Below, piece after piece: positions 32,212 through 40,489 of a DNA stretch of 64,000 nt. This DNA is from Oryzomicrobium sp. GTDB taxonomy: Bacteria > Pseudomonadota > Gammaproteobacteria > Burkholderiales > Rhodocyclaceae. Location: contig NZ_JAJTBG010000017.1 in assembly GCF_021287045.1 (NCBI RefSeq), positions 1 to 64,000 on the forward strand. The letters run 5' to 3'. A program made the translations under genes and the position numbers. Numbering within the stretch: the first letter of the stretch is position 1; each line of letters begins with the position of its first letter. The notes under the pieces are model-generated. The model saw only the letters and a list, made by a program, of their open reading frames with translations, was not told the origin of the DNA and searched no databases.

Positions 32212-33180
32212 CTACTTGAGCGAGCCTCCCGCCGGACGCTCCATGAAACGGACGATGGCGCGGCCGTCGTCGGCCGTCTTGCGCTCGGCTTTCCAGGCGT
32301 GACCGTAGACCACCTCCACTGTGGCCGGCAGGCGGCCGTCGGGCAGGTGCCGGTAGGCGGCCTCCAGCTCACGCCAATGGCTGGCGGTGGTCAGGCCGCG
32401 GCGCCGGCCGGCCAGGGCGCAGGTGCTGCCCAGGCCCTTCAGCTCGGCCAGCAGGGCGCCCAGGTCGGCGTAGGTGAGGGTCAGGGCTTCCATGTCCATC
32501 ACCGGGTCGGCAAAGCCAGCGTGGACCAGCAGGTCCCCCAGGTCGTGCATGTCGATGAAGGGATGGGTCAGGGCGGGCGCCCCTGCCGCCACGCCGGCGG
32601 CGCGCAGCTCGCGCAGGGTGTCCGGCCCCAGGGTGGCGAACATCCACAGGCCACCCACCTCCAGCACCCGGGCAGTCTCGGCGATGGCCGGGCGCGGGTC
32701 GGCCAGGTCGGCCAGCATCAGATTGGACCACACCAGCCCCAGGGAGCGGGACGGCAGCGGCAGGGCCTCGGCGGAGGCCGCTGCCCGAAACGCCGCGCCA
32801 GTGCTTGATTTGCCGAGCAGCCCCTTGGAGAACCGCGCCAGTCGTGCGGTTAGCGAGGCATCCTGTGGAGATCGGCCAGCCATGAGCATTTCCGGGCAGG
32901 CATCGATGCCGATCACCGTCGCCGCCGGGTAGCGGGCCTGGAGCATGGCCAGGTCGGCGCCACTGCCGCAGCCCAGGTCCAGAACCCGGCTGGGGCTGAT
33001 GGTCACATAGTCGAGGCGCTCGGCCATGCGCCCGGCGATCTCCCGGGGCAGGAAGGCGTGGGTGTCGTAGCCCGCCGCCGCCCGGGCCTGGGCGCGGCGC
33101 TGGCGGGCGCTGTCGAAAACGGGAAAGCCGCCAGCAGTGCTGGCGGCTTTCGGCGCGTGGGGCTCGTGACCTACGGGCAA
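32212..33180 (-). CDS. bioC: Malonyl-[ACP] O-methyltransferase BioC
   Basis: SAM-dependent methyltransferase that starts the pimeloyl moiety of biotin by methylating malonyl-ACP. SAM motif I is VLDLGCGSGADL near residue 65, followed by GIDACPEML and WSNLMLADL. The conserved N-terminal helix (RRAQARAAAGYD...LPREIAGRM) must be included, and no ATG precedes it. The first usable start is TTG at 33180, 4 bases after the bioB stop, giving about 322 residues. A 13-bp palindrome lies inside this 5' end. Coupling to bioB is likely. Confidence 0.88.
   Translation of the reverse strand: MPVGHEPHAPKAASTAGGFPVFDSARQRRAQARAAAGYDTHAFLPREIAGRMAERLDYVTISPSRVLDLGCGSGADLAMLQARYPAATVIGIDACPEMLMAGRSPQDASLTARLARFSKGLLGKSSTGAAFRAAASAEALPLPSRSLGLVWSNLMLADLADPRPAIAETARVLEVGGLWMFATLGPDTLRELRAAGVAAGAPALTHPFIDMHDLGDLLVHAGFADPVMDMEALTLTYADLGALLAELKGLGSTCALAGRRRGLTTASHWRELEAAYRHLPDGRLPATVEVVYGHAWKAERKTADDGRAIVRFMERPAGGSLK
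33124..33150 (-). repeat. Perfect palindrome at the bioB/bioC junction
   Basis: AAAGCCGCCAGCA (33124-33136) and TGCTGGCGGCTTT (33138-33150) form a 13-bp perfect inverted repeat with one central base. On the minus strand it resembles an intrinsic terminator after bioB, followed by cccgtttt, yet it lies within the first 20 codons of bioC. Confidence 0.8.
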
Positions 33181-33184
33181 GGGG

Positions 33185-34183
33185 TCAAACGCCCTTCAGG
33201 CCCAACTTGGCGAACAGCGCGTCATCCCGGCCGGTGTCCGGGTTGCCGGTGGTGAGCAGCTGGTCGCCGTAAAAGATGGAGTTGGCACCGGCCAGGTAGC
33301 ACAGGGCCTGCAACTCTTCGCTCATCTCGCGGCGGCCGGCGGACAGGCGAACGAAGGAGGTGGGCATGGAGATGCGGGCGGCGGCGATGGTGCGCACGAA
33401 CTCGATGCCATCCACCGCTTTGGCGCCGGCCATGGGGGTGCCGGGCACTGCCACCAGGTTGTTGATGGGCACCGACTCCGGGGCCGGCGACAGGTTGGCC
33501 AGCTGGGCGATCAGGCCGGCCCGGTTGCGCCGGGTCTCGCCCATGCCGACGATGCCGCCGGAGCAGACGTGGATGCCGGCGTCGCGCACCTTGTCCAGGG
33601 TGTCGAGACGGTCGCCGTGGGTGTGGGACTTGATCACCTGGCCGTAGAACTCCTTGTCGGTGTCCAGGTTATGGTTGTAGTAGTCGAGGCCGGCCTCGGC
33701 CAGCTTGGCGGCCTGGCCTTCCTTGAGCATGCCCAGGGTGACGCAGGTCTGCAGGCCCAGGGATTTGACCGCCTTGACCATCTCCACCACCGAATCCAGG
33801 TCCTTGTCCTTGGGGCCGCGCCAGGCGGCGCCCATGCAGAAGCGGGAAGCGCCTGCGTCCTTGGCGGCCTTGGCGGCGGCCACCACCTCGTCCAGGGGCA
33901 TCATGCGGTCCGGGCCGGTCTTGGCGTCCACGTGGGTCTCGTAACGGGCCGACTGGGAGCAGTAGCCGCAATCCTCGGAACAGCCGCCGGTCTTCACCGA
34001 AAGCAGGGTGGAACGCTGGATGGCGTTGGGGTCGAAGTACTCGCGGTGCACCTGGGCGGCCCGGTACACCAAGTCCATGAAGGGCAGGTCGAACAGGGCC
34101 AGCACGGCATCCACCGTCCAGGGCGTCGCGGCGGGGGCGGCAGAAGAAGCCGGGGCGGAGCGTTCGGCAACGGAGGTGTGCAT
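33185..34183 (-). CDS. bioB: Biotin synthase BioB
   Basis: Radical-SAM enzyme inserting sulfur into dethiobiotin. 332 residues from ATG 34183. The radical-SAM cluster motif CxxxCxxC is [13 protein letters not shown] near residue 65. Ligands for the sacrificial [2Fe-2S] cluster are seen in [16 protein letters not shown] and [19 protein letters not shown] is also typical. The first 25 residues are Ala/Ser-rich and not conserved. It is transcribed from a near-consensus promoter at 34315-34343 through a hairpin leader, and precedes bioC. Confidence 0.96.
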   Translation of the reverse strand: MHTSVAERSAPASSAAPAATPWTVDAVLALFDLPFMDLVYRAAQVHREYFDPNAIQRSTLLSVKTGGCSEDCGYCSQSARYETHVDAKTGPDRMMPLDEVVAAAKAAKDAGASRFCMGAAWRGPKDKDLDSVVEMVKAVKSLGLQTCVTLGMLKEGQAAKLAEAGLDYYNHNLDTDKEFYGQVIKSHTHGDRLDTLDKVRDAGIHVCSGGIVGMGETRRNRAGLIAQLANLSPAPESVPINNLVAVPGTPMAGAKAVDGIEFVRTIAAARISMPTSFVRLSAGRREMSEELQALCYLAGANSIFYGDQLLTTGNPDTGRDDALFAKLGLKGV

Positions 34184-34245
34184 GGGCGGTCTATCCAGAG
34201 AAGCGGGGCACAACCATGCGCAGCGAGGCCGCATCCATGTGCCCG

Positions 34246-34300
34246 AAAAAACGAAAGCCCCGCAAGGTCGGACCCGGTTCGTGAAACCGGGGAGCGGGGC
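34246..34300 (-). terminator. Terminator-like hairpin in the bioB leader
   Basis: On the minus strand a 7-bp outer stem GCCCCGC/GCGGGGC (34257-34263 with 34294-34300) encloses an inner 7-bp stem (34273-34279 with 34285-34291). It is followed by a T-rich run, TTTCGTTTTTT (34246-34256). It lies between the predicted promoter and the bioB start codon, so it could attenuate bioB or end a short independent RNA of about 60 bases. Confidence 0.7.
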
Positions 34301-34314
34301 ATCTGTAATTATGA

Positions 34315-34343
34315 ATAATCGGTGATTTCCCGAAGGGTGTCAA
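34315..34343 (-). promoter_or_regulatory. Near-consensus sigma70 promoter upstream of bioB
   Basis: On the minus strand TTGACA (34338-34343) is a perfect -35. A spacer of exactly 17 bases leads to GATTAT (34315-34320). Predicted start is near 34308, immediately before the terminator-like hairpin. No BirA/BioR operator could be recognised by eye. Confidence 0.7.
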
Positions 34344-34460
34344 TTTTACCCAAAGCCGGGCAAAACCCCAGCCCCGATGACGCCCTGCTCGCCAAAAACC
34401 CCTTTCGCAATAAGGATTTGACGGTAGCATAGGTAGTATCGCCCGCCCGCCGGAGCCCCC

Positions 34461-35222
34461 ATGCACCTACGCCTCGCCGGCCCCCGCGCCGCCCTCGGAC
34501 TGCTGCTCGACACCCTGCTGCCGCGGGAGTGTCCCCTATGCGGCGGCCGCCTCGCCCCCAGCAGCGACGCGGTCCTCGACCTGCTGTGCGCCGGCTGCCG
34601 CGCCGACCTGCCGCAACTCCCCGACGCCCGCTGCCCGGTGTGCGCCAGCCCCAGCGCCGGGAACCAGCCCTGCGGCGCCTGCCTGCGCCATTCGCCCCGC
34701 TTCGACGCCACCTTTTCCGTCTGGCCCTACGCCTACCCGGTCAATGGACTGATCCAGGCCCTCAAGTACGGCAGCCGCCTCGATCTGGCCGCCCCCCTGG
34801 CCCAGGCCCTGCTCGCCGAGCTGAAGCACCCGGACTCGGCCCAAGCCCGCTACTGGCCGGTGACCGGATGGGACGCGGTGATTCCCGTGCCCCTGCACGA
34901 CGAACGGCTACGGGAACGGGGCTACAACCAAGCCCAGGAATTGGCCCGCCCCCTCGCCCGGCTGCTCTGCCGCCCCCTGTGGGACGATGCCTTGCACCGG
35001 GTCCGGGCAACCCCGTCCCAGGCCGGCGAAAGCCGCGAAGAACGGCTCAAGGGGGTGCGCACCGCCTTCGTCGCGGCAGAAAAAGTGGCCGAGCAGCGGG
35101 TGCTATTGGTGGATGACGTGATGACCACCGGCGCCACGGCGGACGCCTGCGCCCACGCTCTCAAGGTGGCCGGCGCAACGGCGGTGGGCGTGGCGGTGGT
35201 GGCCCGCACACTGCGTAGTTGA
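34461..35222 (+). CDS. ComF-family phosphoribosyltransferase-like protein
   Basis: 253 residues. An N-terminal zinc-finger region has four Cys pairs (CPLC, CAGC, CPVC, CGAC). It is followed by a phosphoribosyltransferase fold with the PRPP-binding motif VLLVDDVMTTGAT. The RGYNQAQELARPLA segment is characteristic of ComF. ComF is linked to DNA uptake in naturally competent bacteria, but its exact chemistry is unsettled. It is divergent from bioB, a frequent arrangement. Confidence 0.92.
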   Translation: MHLRLAGPRAALGLLLDTLLPRECPLCGGRLAPSSDAVLDLLCAGCRADLPQLPDARCPVCASPSAGNQPCGACLRHSPRFDATFSVWPYAYPVNGLIQALKYGSRLDLAAPLAQALLAELKHPDSAQARYWPVTGWDAVIPVPLHDERLRERGYNQAQELARPLARLLCRPLWDDALHRVRATPSQAGESREERLKGVRTAFVAAEKVAEQRVLLVDDVMTTGATADACAHALKVAGATAVGVAVVARTLRS

Positions 35223-35365
35223 AGCGGGGCAGCGAAGACTGCACGACAAAAGCCGGCCCGGTGGCCAAGGCGTCACGATGCGGCGTCGGTGCCGATCCAC
35301 CTAATCCCGGCGCAGCCGTTCAGCGCCGCTCACCGAATCACGCAAATCACACAGCAAGGTGAGAA

Positions 35366-35389
35366 AAGCCCCGGCCAGGACCGGGGCTT
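35366..35389 (-). terminator. Terminator at the end of the MSHA cluster
   Basis: 9-bp stem AAGCCCCGG/CCGGGGCTT (35366-35374 with 35381-35389). On the minus strand it is followed by tttctc, just past the mshN stop. Confidence 0.8.
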
Positions 35390-35395
35390 CCGCGT

Positions 35396-36616
35396 TCAGC
35401 GGGAACGCTGCTCCGCCATGGCCGCCAGCTCAGGCGGCAGATTGCCGGCGGCGCGGGCCCGGGCGAAAGCCTCCTTGGCGTCGCCGCCGCGCCCATCGGC
35501 CTCCAGCGCCAGGGCCAGCCCCAACCACCAGCGCCCCTCGCCCGGATTGAGCCGGGCCGCCGCCAGGTAGTGCTCGGCCGCGTCCTTATGGCGGCTCTGC
35601 CGGGCCAGCAGGTTGCCGTAGAGGCCCTGGAAATCGGCATAGTCCTGCCCTGCCGGGGCCGACTTCTGCAAGGTCGCCAGGGCCGTGGCCACTTCGCCCC
35701 GCTCGGCCTGCAAGCGCGCCAGCGCTACTGCCCAGGTCACCTGGCCGGGATTGGCCTCCAGACCTTCGGCCAGCACTTGGCGAGCCTCGTCGCCGGCCCG
35801 CTGTTCGAGCAGCAGGCGCACCAACAGTTGCCGCGCGTTGGCATGGGTCGGGTCCTGGCGCAGAGCAGCGCGCAGCCTTTCCTGAGCCTCGGTTACCCGG
35901 CCGCTGTTCAGGGATTGCACTGCCAGCCGGTATTCCTGCTCGGCCCGGTCCCGCGGGGTCGCCAAGCGCAGATTCTTCTCGATCTTCTCCGGCCCGCTCG
36001 CCATTTGAGGCGCCCCCTTAGGGGCGGCCGGCACATTGGCGGCAGGCGAAGGTTCAGCCTTGGCGGGCCGGGAAACAGACTCCCCCCCTCCAGGCGCACT
36101 CGAAGCCGTTTTGGCCGCGTCCTCGGACTTGGCCACCGATACGCTCGTCGCCCCCTTCCCGGCCGGTGCCTTTTTCTCGGCAGACGCCGGACTGGATGCC
36201 GCGGGCTGCGCCGGGGGCGCGGGAGGCGTCGGCGCTGGCTGCCTTGGGGAGGACGGATTGGCCGGCGCCAGGACCGGTGCCAACTGCAGAGCAGGTTCCG
36301 ATTCCGGCTCCGGCGCCACGGCCACCGGGGCGGAAGGCGGGGTCGCTGCAACCGGTGCAGCGACGGGGGCAGCAGCAGCAGCCGGAACGGGGACAGGGGC
36401 TGGAGCCTGTGGCGCCGATGGCGCCAACACCAGCCAGGCCGCCGCCGCGCCGGCCCCAACCAGCAGGGCGCCGCCGCCCCATGCCAAGAGGCCACCAGGG
36501 CCGCGCCGGGGAACGGCCGCCGTCACGGGGCGCACTTCCTTGTGCAGGCCCTGGCGATCCTGGTCGGCAGCCCGGCGGCTGTCCAGGTCCTGGAGCATTT
36601 GGTTGATCAGGCTCAT
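35396..36616 (-). CDS. mshN: MSHA biogenesis TPR protein MshN
   Basis: 406 residues, last gene of the MSHA cluster. The N-terminus MSLINQMLQDLDSRRA is the MshN signature. One membrane helix at about 43-65 is followed by a long Pro/Ala-rich periplasmic linker (about 67-210) and TPR repeats at about 220-400 (RAEQEYRLAVQSLNSGRVTEAQERLRAAL pattern). Such proteins probably scaffold the secretin or platform. It is a bitopic inner-membrane protein by prediction and lies 28 bases after mshM. Confidence 0.9.
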   Translation of the reverse strand: MSLINQMLQDLDSRRAADQDRQGLHKEVRPVTAAVPRRGPGGLLAWGGGALLVGAGAAAAWLVLAPSAPQAPAPVPVPAAAAAPVAAPVAATPPSAPVAVAPEPESEPALQLAPVLAPANPSSPRQPAPTPPAPPAQPAASSPASAEKKAPAGKGATSVSVAKSEDAAKTASSAPGGGESVSRPAKAEPSPAANVPAAPKGAPQMASGPEKIEKNLRLATPRDRAEQEYRLAVQSLNSGRVTEAQERLRAALRQDPTHANARQLLVRLLLEQRAGDEARQVLAEGLEANPGQVTWAVALARLQAERGEVATALATLQKSAPAGQDYADFQGLYGNLLARQSRHKDAAEHYLAAARLNPGEGRWWLGLALALEADGRGGDAKEAFARARAAGNLPPELAAMAEQRSR

Positions 36617-36644
36617 TGCAGACTCATTGCTCGGGTATCGGTAT

Positions 36645-37505
36645 TCACCACCAGGCCAGGCGCCGGGCGCCTTCGGTATCCCGGGCGGCGCGGCGCACGT
36701 GGCGCCATTCCACGCTATCCCGCCCCTCGCCGAAGGCGGCCAGGAGCGACTTGTGGGCCAGGATGTTGACCAGGCGCGGCACGCCGCCGCTGGCCTTGTG
36801 CAAGCCGGCGATCGCCCGGGGAGAAAAGACGGCGCTGCCCCGCTCGCGCTGGCCGGCGATGCGCAGGCGGTGGGCCAGGTAGTTGGTCAGCTCGGGCCGG
36901 GACAGGCCGGCGAGCCGGTAATGAAAGGAAATCCGCTGCTTCAGCTGGCGGATGCCCGGCTCGGACAAGCGAACGTCCAGTTCCGGCTGGCCGAACATGA
37001 CCAAGTGCAGCAGCTTGCGCTTTTCGGTTTCCAGGTTGGACACCAGGCGCAGGGCCTCCAGGCTTTCCAGGGGCATGGCCTGGGCCTCGTCCAGGCACAC
37101 CACGGTGGTGCGCCCTTCCCGGGCCACGCCGAGCAGGGCCTGGCGGAGGAATTTCAGCAGGTGGTACTCGTCGGCCTGGGCGGCCTCGCCCGGCTCCAAA
37201 CCCAACTCCTCGGCCAGGGCCAGGAGCAAGGTACGGGGTTGCAGGGCCGGATTGGGCAGATAGGCGGTAACGAAGCGCTGCCGGTCCAGGGTGGCGAGCA
37301 GGCGGCGGCACAGCAAGGTCTTGCCGGTGCCGACGTCGCCGGTGATCTTGACGAAGCCTTCGCCGCTGGAGAGGGCCACCAGCAGGGTGTTGAGGGCTTC
37401 CTGGTGGCCGGCACTGGAAAAGGCGAACTCGGTGTCGGGCGTGATCGAGAACGGCGCCTCGCGCAGGCCGAAATGGCCCAGGTAGAGCGGACCGCCCCGC
37501 CACAT
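36645..37505 (-). CDS. mshM: MSHA biogenesis AAA ATPase MshM (ExeA-like)
   Basis: 286 residues from ATG 37505, chosen because GGGAGG lies 4 bases upstream; an alternative GTG at 37550 would overlap mshL by 8 bases. The N-terminus LYLGHFGLREAPFSITPDT is the ExeA/MshM signature. Walker A is GDVGTGKT and Walker B is VVCLDEAQAM. ExeA-type ATPases help assemble secretins through the peptidoglycan layer, but MshM has no visible peptidoglycan-binding domain. It sits between mshL and mshN. Confidence 0.9.
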   Translation of the reverse strand: MWRGGPLYLGHFGLREAPFSITPDTEFAFSSAGHQEALNTLLVALSSGEGFVKITGDVGTGKTLLCRRLLATLDRQRFVTAYLPNPALQPRTLLLALAEELGLEPGEAAQADEYHLLKFLRQALLGVAREGRTTVVCLDEAQAMPLESLEALRLVSNLETEKRKLLHLVMFGQPELDVRLSEPGIRQLKQRISFHYRLAGLSRPELTNYLAHRLRIAGQRERGSAVFSPRAIAGLHKASGGVPRLVNILAHKSLLAAFGEGRDSVEWRHVRRAARDTEGARRLAWW

Positions 37506-37542
37506 GCCGCCTCCCGGCGGCGTGGCGGCAGCAGGTTCCTGG

Positions 37543-39339
37543 TCAGCCACCGTTGCGCCCTTCGACAGGACGCCGGGAACCGTTGTTGCGCAGCCGCTCC
37601 CGGGTATCGTCCAGGTCCTTCGCCCAGTCGTTCGGATCCTGGATGATGGTCGGCTTGATCAGGATCACCAGTTCCCGCTTGTTCATGCTGTTGTTGCGGT
37701 TACCACCGAGCAGGGTGCCCCAGATGGAGCCAGTGGTGCCCGGCAGGCCGGTCTGGGTTTGTGCCTGGGCCTGGCTCATCAGGCCGCCGATGGCAACGAT
37801 GTTGCCGTCCTGAACGCGGACGATGGAATCGGTCTCGTTGATGGCCGACGACGCCAGCGGCAGCTTGAAAGTGCCGAGCTGAGTCCCCAGGTCCACCACC
37901 TTTTCCTTCTCGGTCACGTTGGACACCGAGGGGTGGACGTGCAGCAGGATGTTGTTGTCCTCGTCGATCTGGGGCATCACATCCAGGGCCACCCCGGAGA
38001 AGAAGGCTTGCAGGGTGATGGTCGGGGTGACGATGTTGCCGGTCCCCGAGGTGGTCACCGTGGACGACACGTTGGTCACGTAAAAATCGTCGGTCCCCAC
38101 CTTGAGCACCGCCTTCTGGTTGTTCACCGCGGCGATGCGGGGGCTGGACAGCACCTGCACGTCGCCCTGGCTTTCCAGGAAGCTGAGTAGGGCGGCAAAG
38201 GACTTGGTCTGGAAGGCCAGGCCGAAGAAACCGTTGCCGCTGGAGGTCGGATTGATCACCCCGTTGGTCATGCCGGTGGCCAGATTGTCCAGGCCCACCG
38301 CCGAGAGGGCCTTGCCCGCCGGCGACAGGCTGTTGCCCGGATTGACGGCGCCGATCGAACTCAGGCGCGAACCGGTACCGCTAAAGATCGACCAGTTGAT
38401 GCCGGCCGAGAATTGGTCGGACAGGGTCACGTCGATGATCTTGGCTTCGAGCATCACTTGGCGCTCGATGATCAGCTGGGTGGCACGCAGGTATTGCTCC
38501 ACGTTGCGGATGTCCTGGGGCATGCCGCGCACCAGTACCACGCCGGACACGCCGTTGGTCACCACGCTGCGGCCGTTGTCGTCGCCGACGATGGCTTCGA
38601 GGGCCGACTTCAGCTCCTTCCAGAAATCGTTGTCGGAGGTGGTGAGTACCCGTGCCGCATCGGTCTGGACCTGCTGGGTCGATCCGGGAGCGCCCGGCTG
38701 ACCAGGAACGCCCGTGCTCCCCGGAACCCCAGTGGCCCCCGGGTAGCCCGTGCCCGGCGTGCCGCCGGTGCCGGAGGTAGGCGTTGTCGTGATCGTGGTC
38801 GAGTTGACCCGCAGGTTCGAGGTGGTCACTCGCCGCCCCACCAGGTAGTTCACCTTGAAGATGCGGGTCTGCATGGTGTTGGGGTGCACGTAAATGCGCG
38901 AACCCTGGATGCGGAAGTCGTAACCATAGACTTCCCGGATCGCCTCCAGGGCCTCACGCACCGTCACGTCCTTGAGGTTCACCGTCAGGGAACCACTCAC
39001 CTCCGGGGACACCAGCATGCTGTAGCGCGTCCCCGAAACCAGGGCGACGAAGACGCTCTGGGCGGGGGCGTTGCTCACCGACAGGTCGAAACGGGGCTCC
39101 ACCTCGGCGGCCTTGGGCAGGCTCAGGTCCAGAGGCGGCAGCAGGGCAGACGAAGCAGCCCCGGCGGAAGCGCTGCGCTCGCTGCCGTTGGACAGGGAGG
39201 CGCGTGCTTGGTCGAGTTCGCTGTTGATGCGGTCGGAGGTTGCACGGGGCTGGCGAAAGGACGAGGCGCAGCCGGAAACAGTCAGGGCCACGGCCAAGGC
39301 GGCGGCCAGCAGGGAAAGGGAGCGGGCGGGAGAGGTCAT
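37543..39339 (-). CDS. mshL: MSHA outer-membrane secretin MshL with collagen-like insert
   Basis: 598-residue lipoprotein secretin forming the outer-membrane pore for the pilus. Lipobox VSGC gives acylated Cys24. A STN/N0-like domain lies at about 85-165, an N1-like domain at about 230-290, and the secretin barrel at about 300-580, with VQVLSSPRIAAVNNQ and NKRELVILIKPTII. Unusually, residues about 190-221 are Gly-X-Y triplets (GYPGATGVPGSTGVPGQPG...), a collagen-like linker after a Thr-rich stretch. It overlaps or abuts mshM and follows mshK by 2 bases. Confidence 0.93.
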   Translation of the reverse strand: MTSPARSLSLLAAALAVALTVSGCASSFRQPRATSDRINSELDQARASLSNGSERSASAGAASSALLPPLDLSLPKAAEVEPRFDLSVSNAPAQSVFVALVSGTRYSMLVSPEVSGSLTVNLKDVTVREALEAIREVYGYDFRIQGSRIYVHPNTMQTRIFKVNYLVGRRVTTSNLRVNSTTITTTPTSGTGGTPGTGYPGATGVPGSTGVPGQPGAPGSTQQVQTDAARVLTTSDNDFWKELKSALEAIVGDDNGRSVVTNGVSGVVLVRGMPQDIRNVEQYLRATQLIIERQVMLEAKIIDVTLSDQFSAGINWSIFSGTGSRLSSIGAVNPGNSLSPAGKALSAVGLDNLATGMTNGVINPTSSGNGFFGLAFQTKSFAALLSFLESQGDVQVLSSPRIAAVNNQKAVLKVGTDDFYVTNVSSTVTTSGTGNIVTPTITLQAFFSGVALDVMPQIDEDNNILLHVHPSVSNVTEKEKVVDLGTQLGTFKLPLASSAINETDSIVRVQDGNIVAIGGLMSQAQAQTQTGLPGTTGSIWGTLLGGNRNNSMNKRELVILIKPTIIQDPNDWAKDLDDTRERLRNNGSRRPVEGRNGG

Positions 39340-39341
39340 CG

Positions 39342-39794
39342 TTATCGGTTCCCGGTCGAAGGAAGGGCGGGTGCCGGTTTATGGCGGCTGGCGTGACCAG
39401 CCTGGCTGGCGGAACGTCGTTCGGAAACGGGGGCGGCACGGGTCTTGGCCACCCCAGGGGTCAGGTAGAGGGTCTGGCGGCCTTCCGGACCGGCCAGAGT
39501 AACGCTGGACTCATTCACGGCCACCAGCCGGGCATTGCCCACGTGCTGGCCGACCTCGAACCGCTGGCCGTTGATCAACGCCGCGGCTCGGGTCTTGGCA
39601 CTGCCAGGGGCCGGCAGAAATACCGATTGCAGTTGCGGCCCCGTCTCGACGGGAGCGGCATCGCCCGCCAGGTCGACGCTAGGAGGCCGGGTCGGATCGT
39701 CGGCCCGGGCAGGCATCCCCGCAAACGCTGCAATCAACGCGAATGCAGCGGCCATGGCTGAGGGAGGCAGCGGGCGGGTCAGAAGGCGAGCCAT
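39342..39794 (-). CDS. mshK: MSHA biogenesis protein MshK (PilP/GspC-like)
   Basis: 150 residues: N-terminal signal or anchor segment (MAAAFALIAAFAGMPARA), the DPTRPP motif after cleavage, and a small beta domain (LQSVFLPAPGSAKTRAALINGQ region, then VGQHVGNARLVAV and VTLAGPEGRQTLYL) as in MshK. It likely links the inner-membrane MshI/J proteins to the secretin MshL, by analogy with PilP. The ATG at 39794 overlaps the mshJ stop region (16 bases). Confidence 0.85.
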   Translation of the reverse strand: MARLLTRPLPPSAMAAAFALIAAFAGMPARADDPTRPPSVDLAGDAAPVETGPQLQSVFLPAPGSAKTRAAALINGQRFEVGQHVGNARLVAVNESSVTLAGPEGRQTLYLTPGVAKTRAAPVSERRSASQAGHASRHKPAPALPSTGNR

Positions 39795-40489
39795 GCGGGG
39801 TCCAGGCTTAGGGTGTAGACGGTCAGGGTCATGATGCTGCGCGGGTAACGTTCGACTTTCAGGTCGAGCCGGCCCCACAGCAATTTCTGGGGTGCGGCTT
39901 CAAGACTGGCCAGATAGCCCTGCAGGTCGGCGTAGGAACCGGCGATCTTGATTTCCAGGCCGTGGCGGTAAATACCCGGCACTCCATCCACGATGGGGGC
40001 CGGCTTGTCCGCGCCGCCCTTTGCCGCCGGGCGCTCGACCAGCGGCGTGGGTACCAGGGTCTTAAGGCTGACCAGGGTCACCCCGCGCTGGGTCCGCACC
40101 AGATTTTCCAGCAGGGCTGCCGCCCGGTTCGGCGGCACCAGGCTGCCGTCCAGGTCGCGCAAGCGGGCCTGCAGTTCGGCCAGCTCGCGCTGCCCTGCCG
40201 CCAGCGCCTCCCGGTTGGCCGCATCCGGGTCTAATTTCTGCGTCTGCAACTGGGCGATCTGTTCCTGCAAGCGGCCCAGGGCGGTGCCGTGCTCGGCCAG
40301 CCGGGCCGTCTGGTTGGCAGCCCGCTGCCGGGCCGCCGACAGGAACAGGGAATCCCCCACCAGCACGAACACGGCCAGCACCGCCAGAGCCATCAGCACC
40401 CGCTCCCGGCGGGAGAAGGCCGCGAAACGCTCGGACAAGGCCGACCAGTGATTGCGAACCACCGATGGAATCAAGGCATGGAGGTTCAT
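39779..40489 (-). CDS. mshJ: MSHA biogenesis protein MshJ (PilO-like)
   Basis: 236 residues with one N-terminal membrane helix (about 31-52: RVLMALAVLAVFVLVGDSLFL), a coiled coil (about 55-110), and a periplasmic ferredoxin-like domain, as in PilO/GspM-type alignment proteins. Family marks are GIYRHGLEIKIAGSYADLQGYL and LKVERYP. The start overlaps the end of the PilN-like gene by 4 bases. Confidence 0.88.
   Translation of the reverse strand: MNLHALIPSVVRNHWSALSERFAAFSRRERVLMALAVLAVFVLVGDSLFLSAARQRAANQTARLAEHGTALGRLQEQIAQLQTQKLDPDAANREALAAGQRELAELQARLRDLDGSLVPPNRAAALLENLVRTQRGVTLVSLKTLVPTPLVERPAAKGGADKPAPIVDGVPGIYRHGLEIKIAGSYADLQGYLASLEAAPQKLLWGRLDLKVERYPRSIMTLTVYTLSLDPAWLAF

Noticed and set aside
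34190-34302. Short frame [13 protein letters not shown]... in the bioB leader as a leader peptide
   Set aside because: Not enriched in any amino acid that would suit attenuation by ribosome stalling, no ribosome site, and it simply runs on out of frame past the bioB start.
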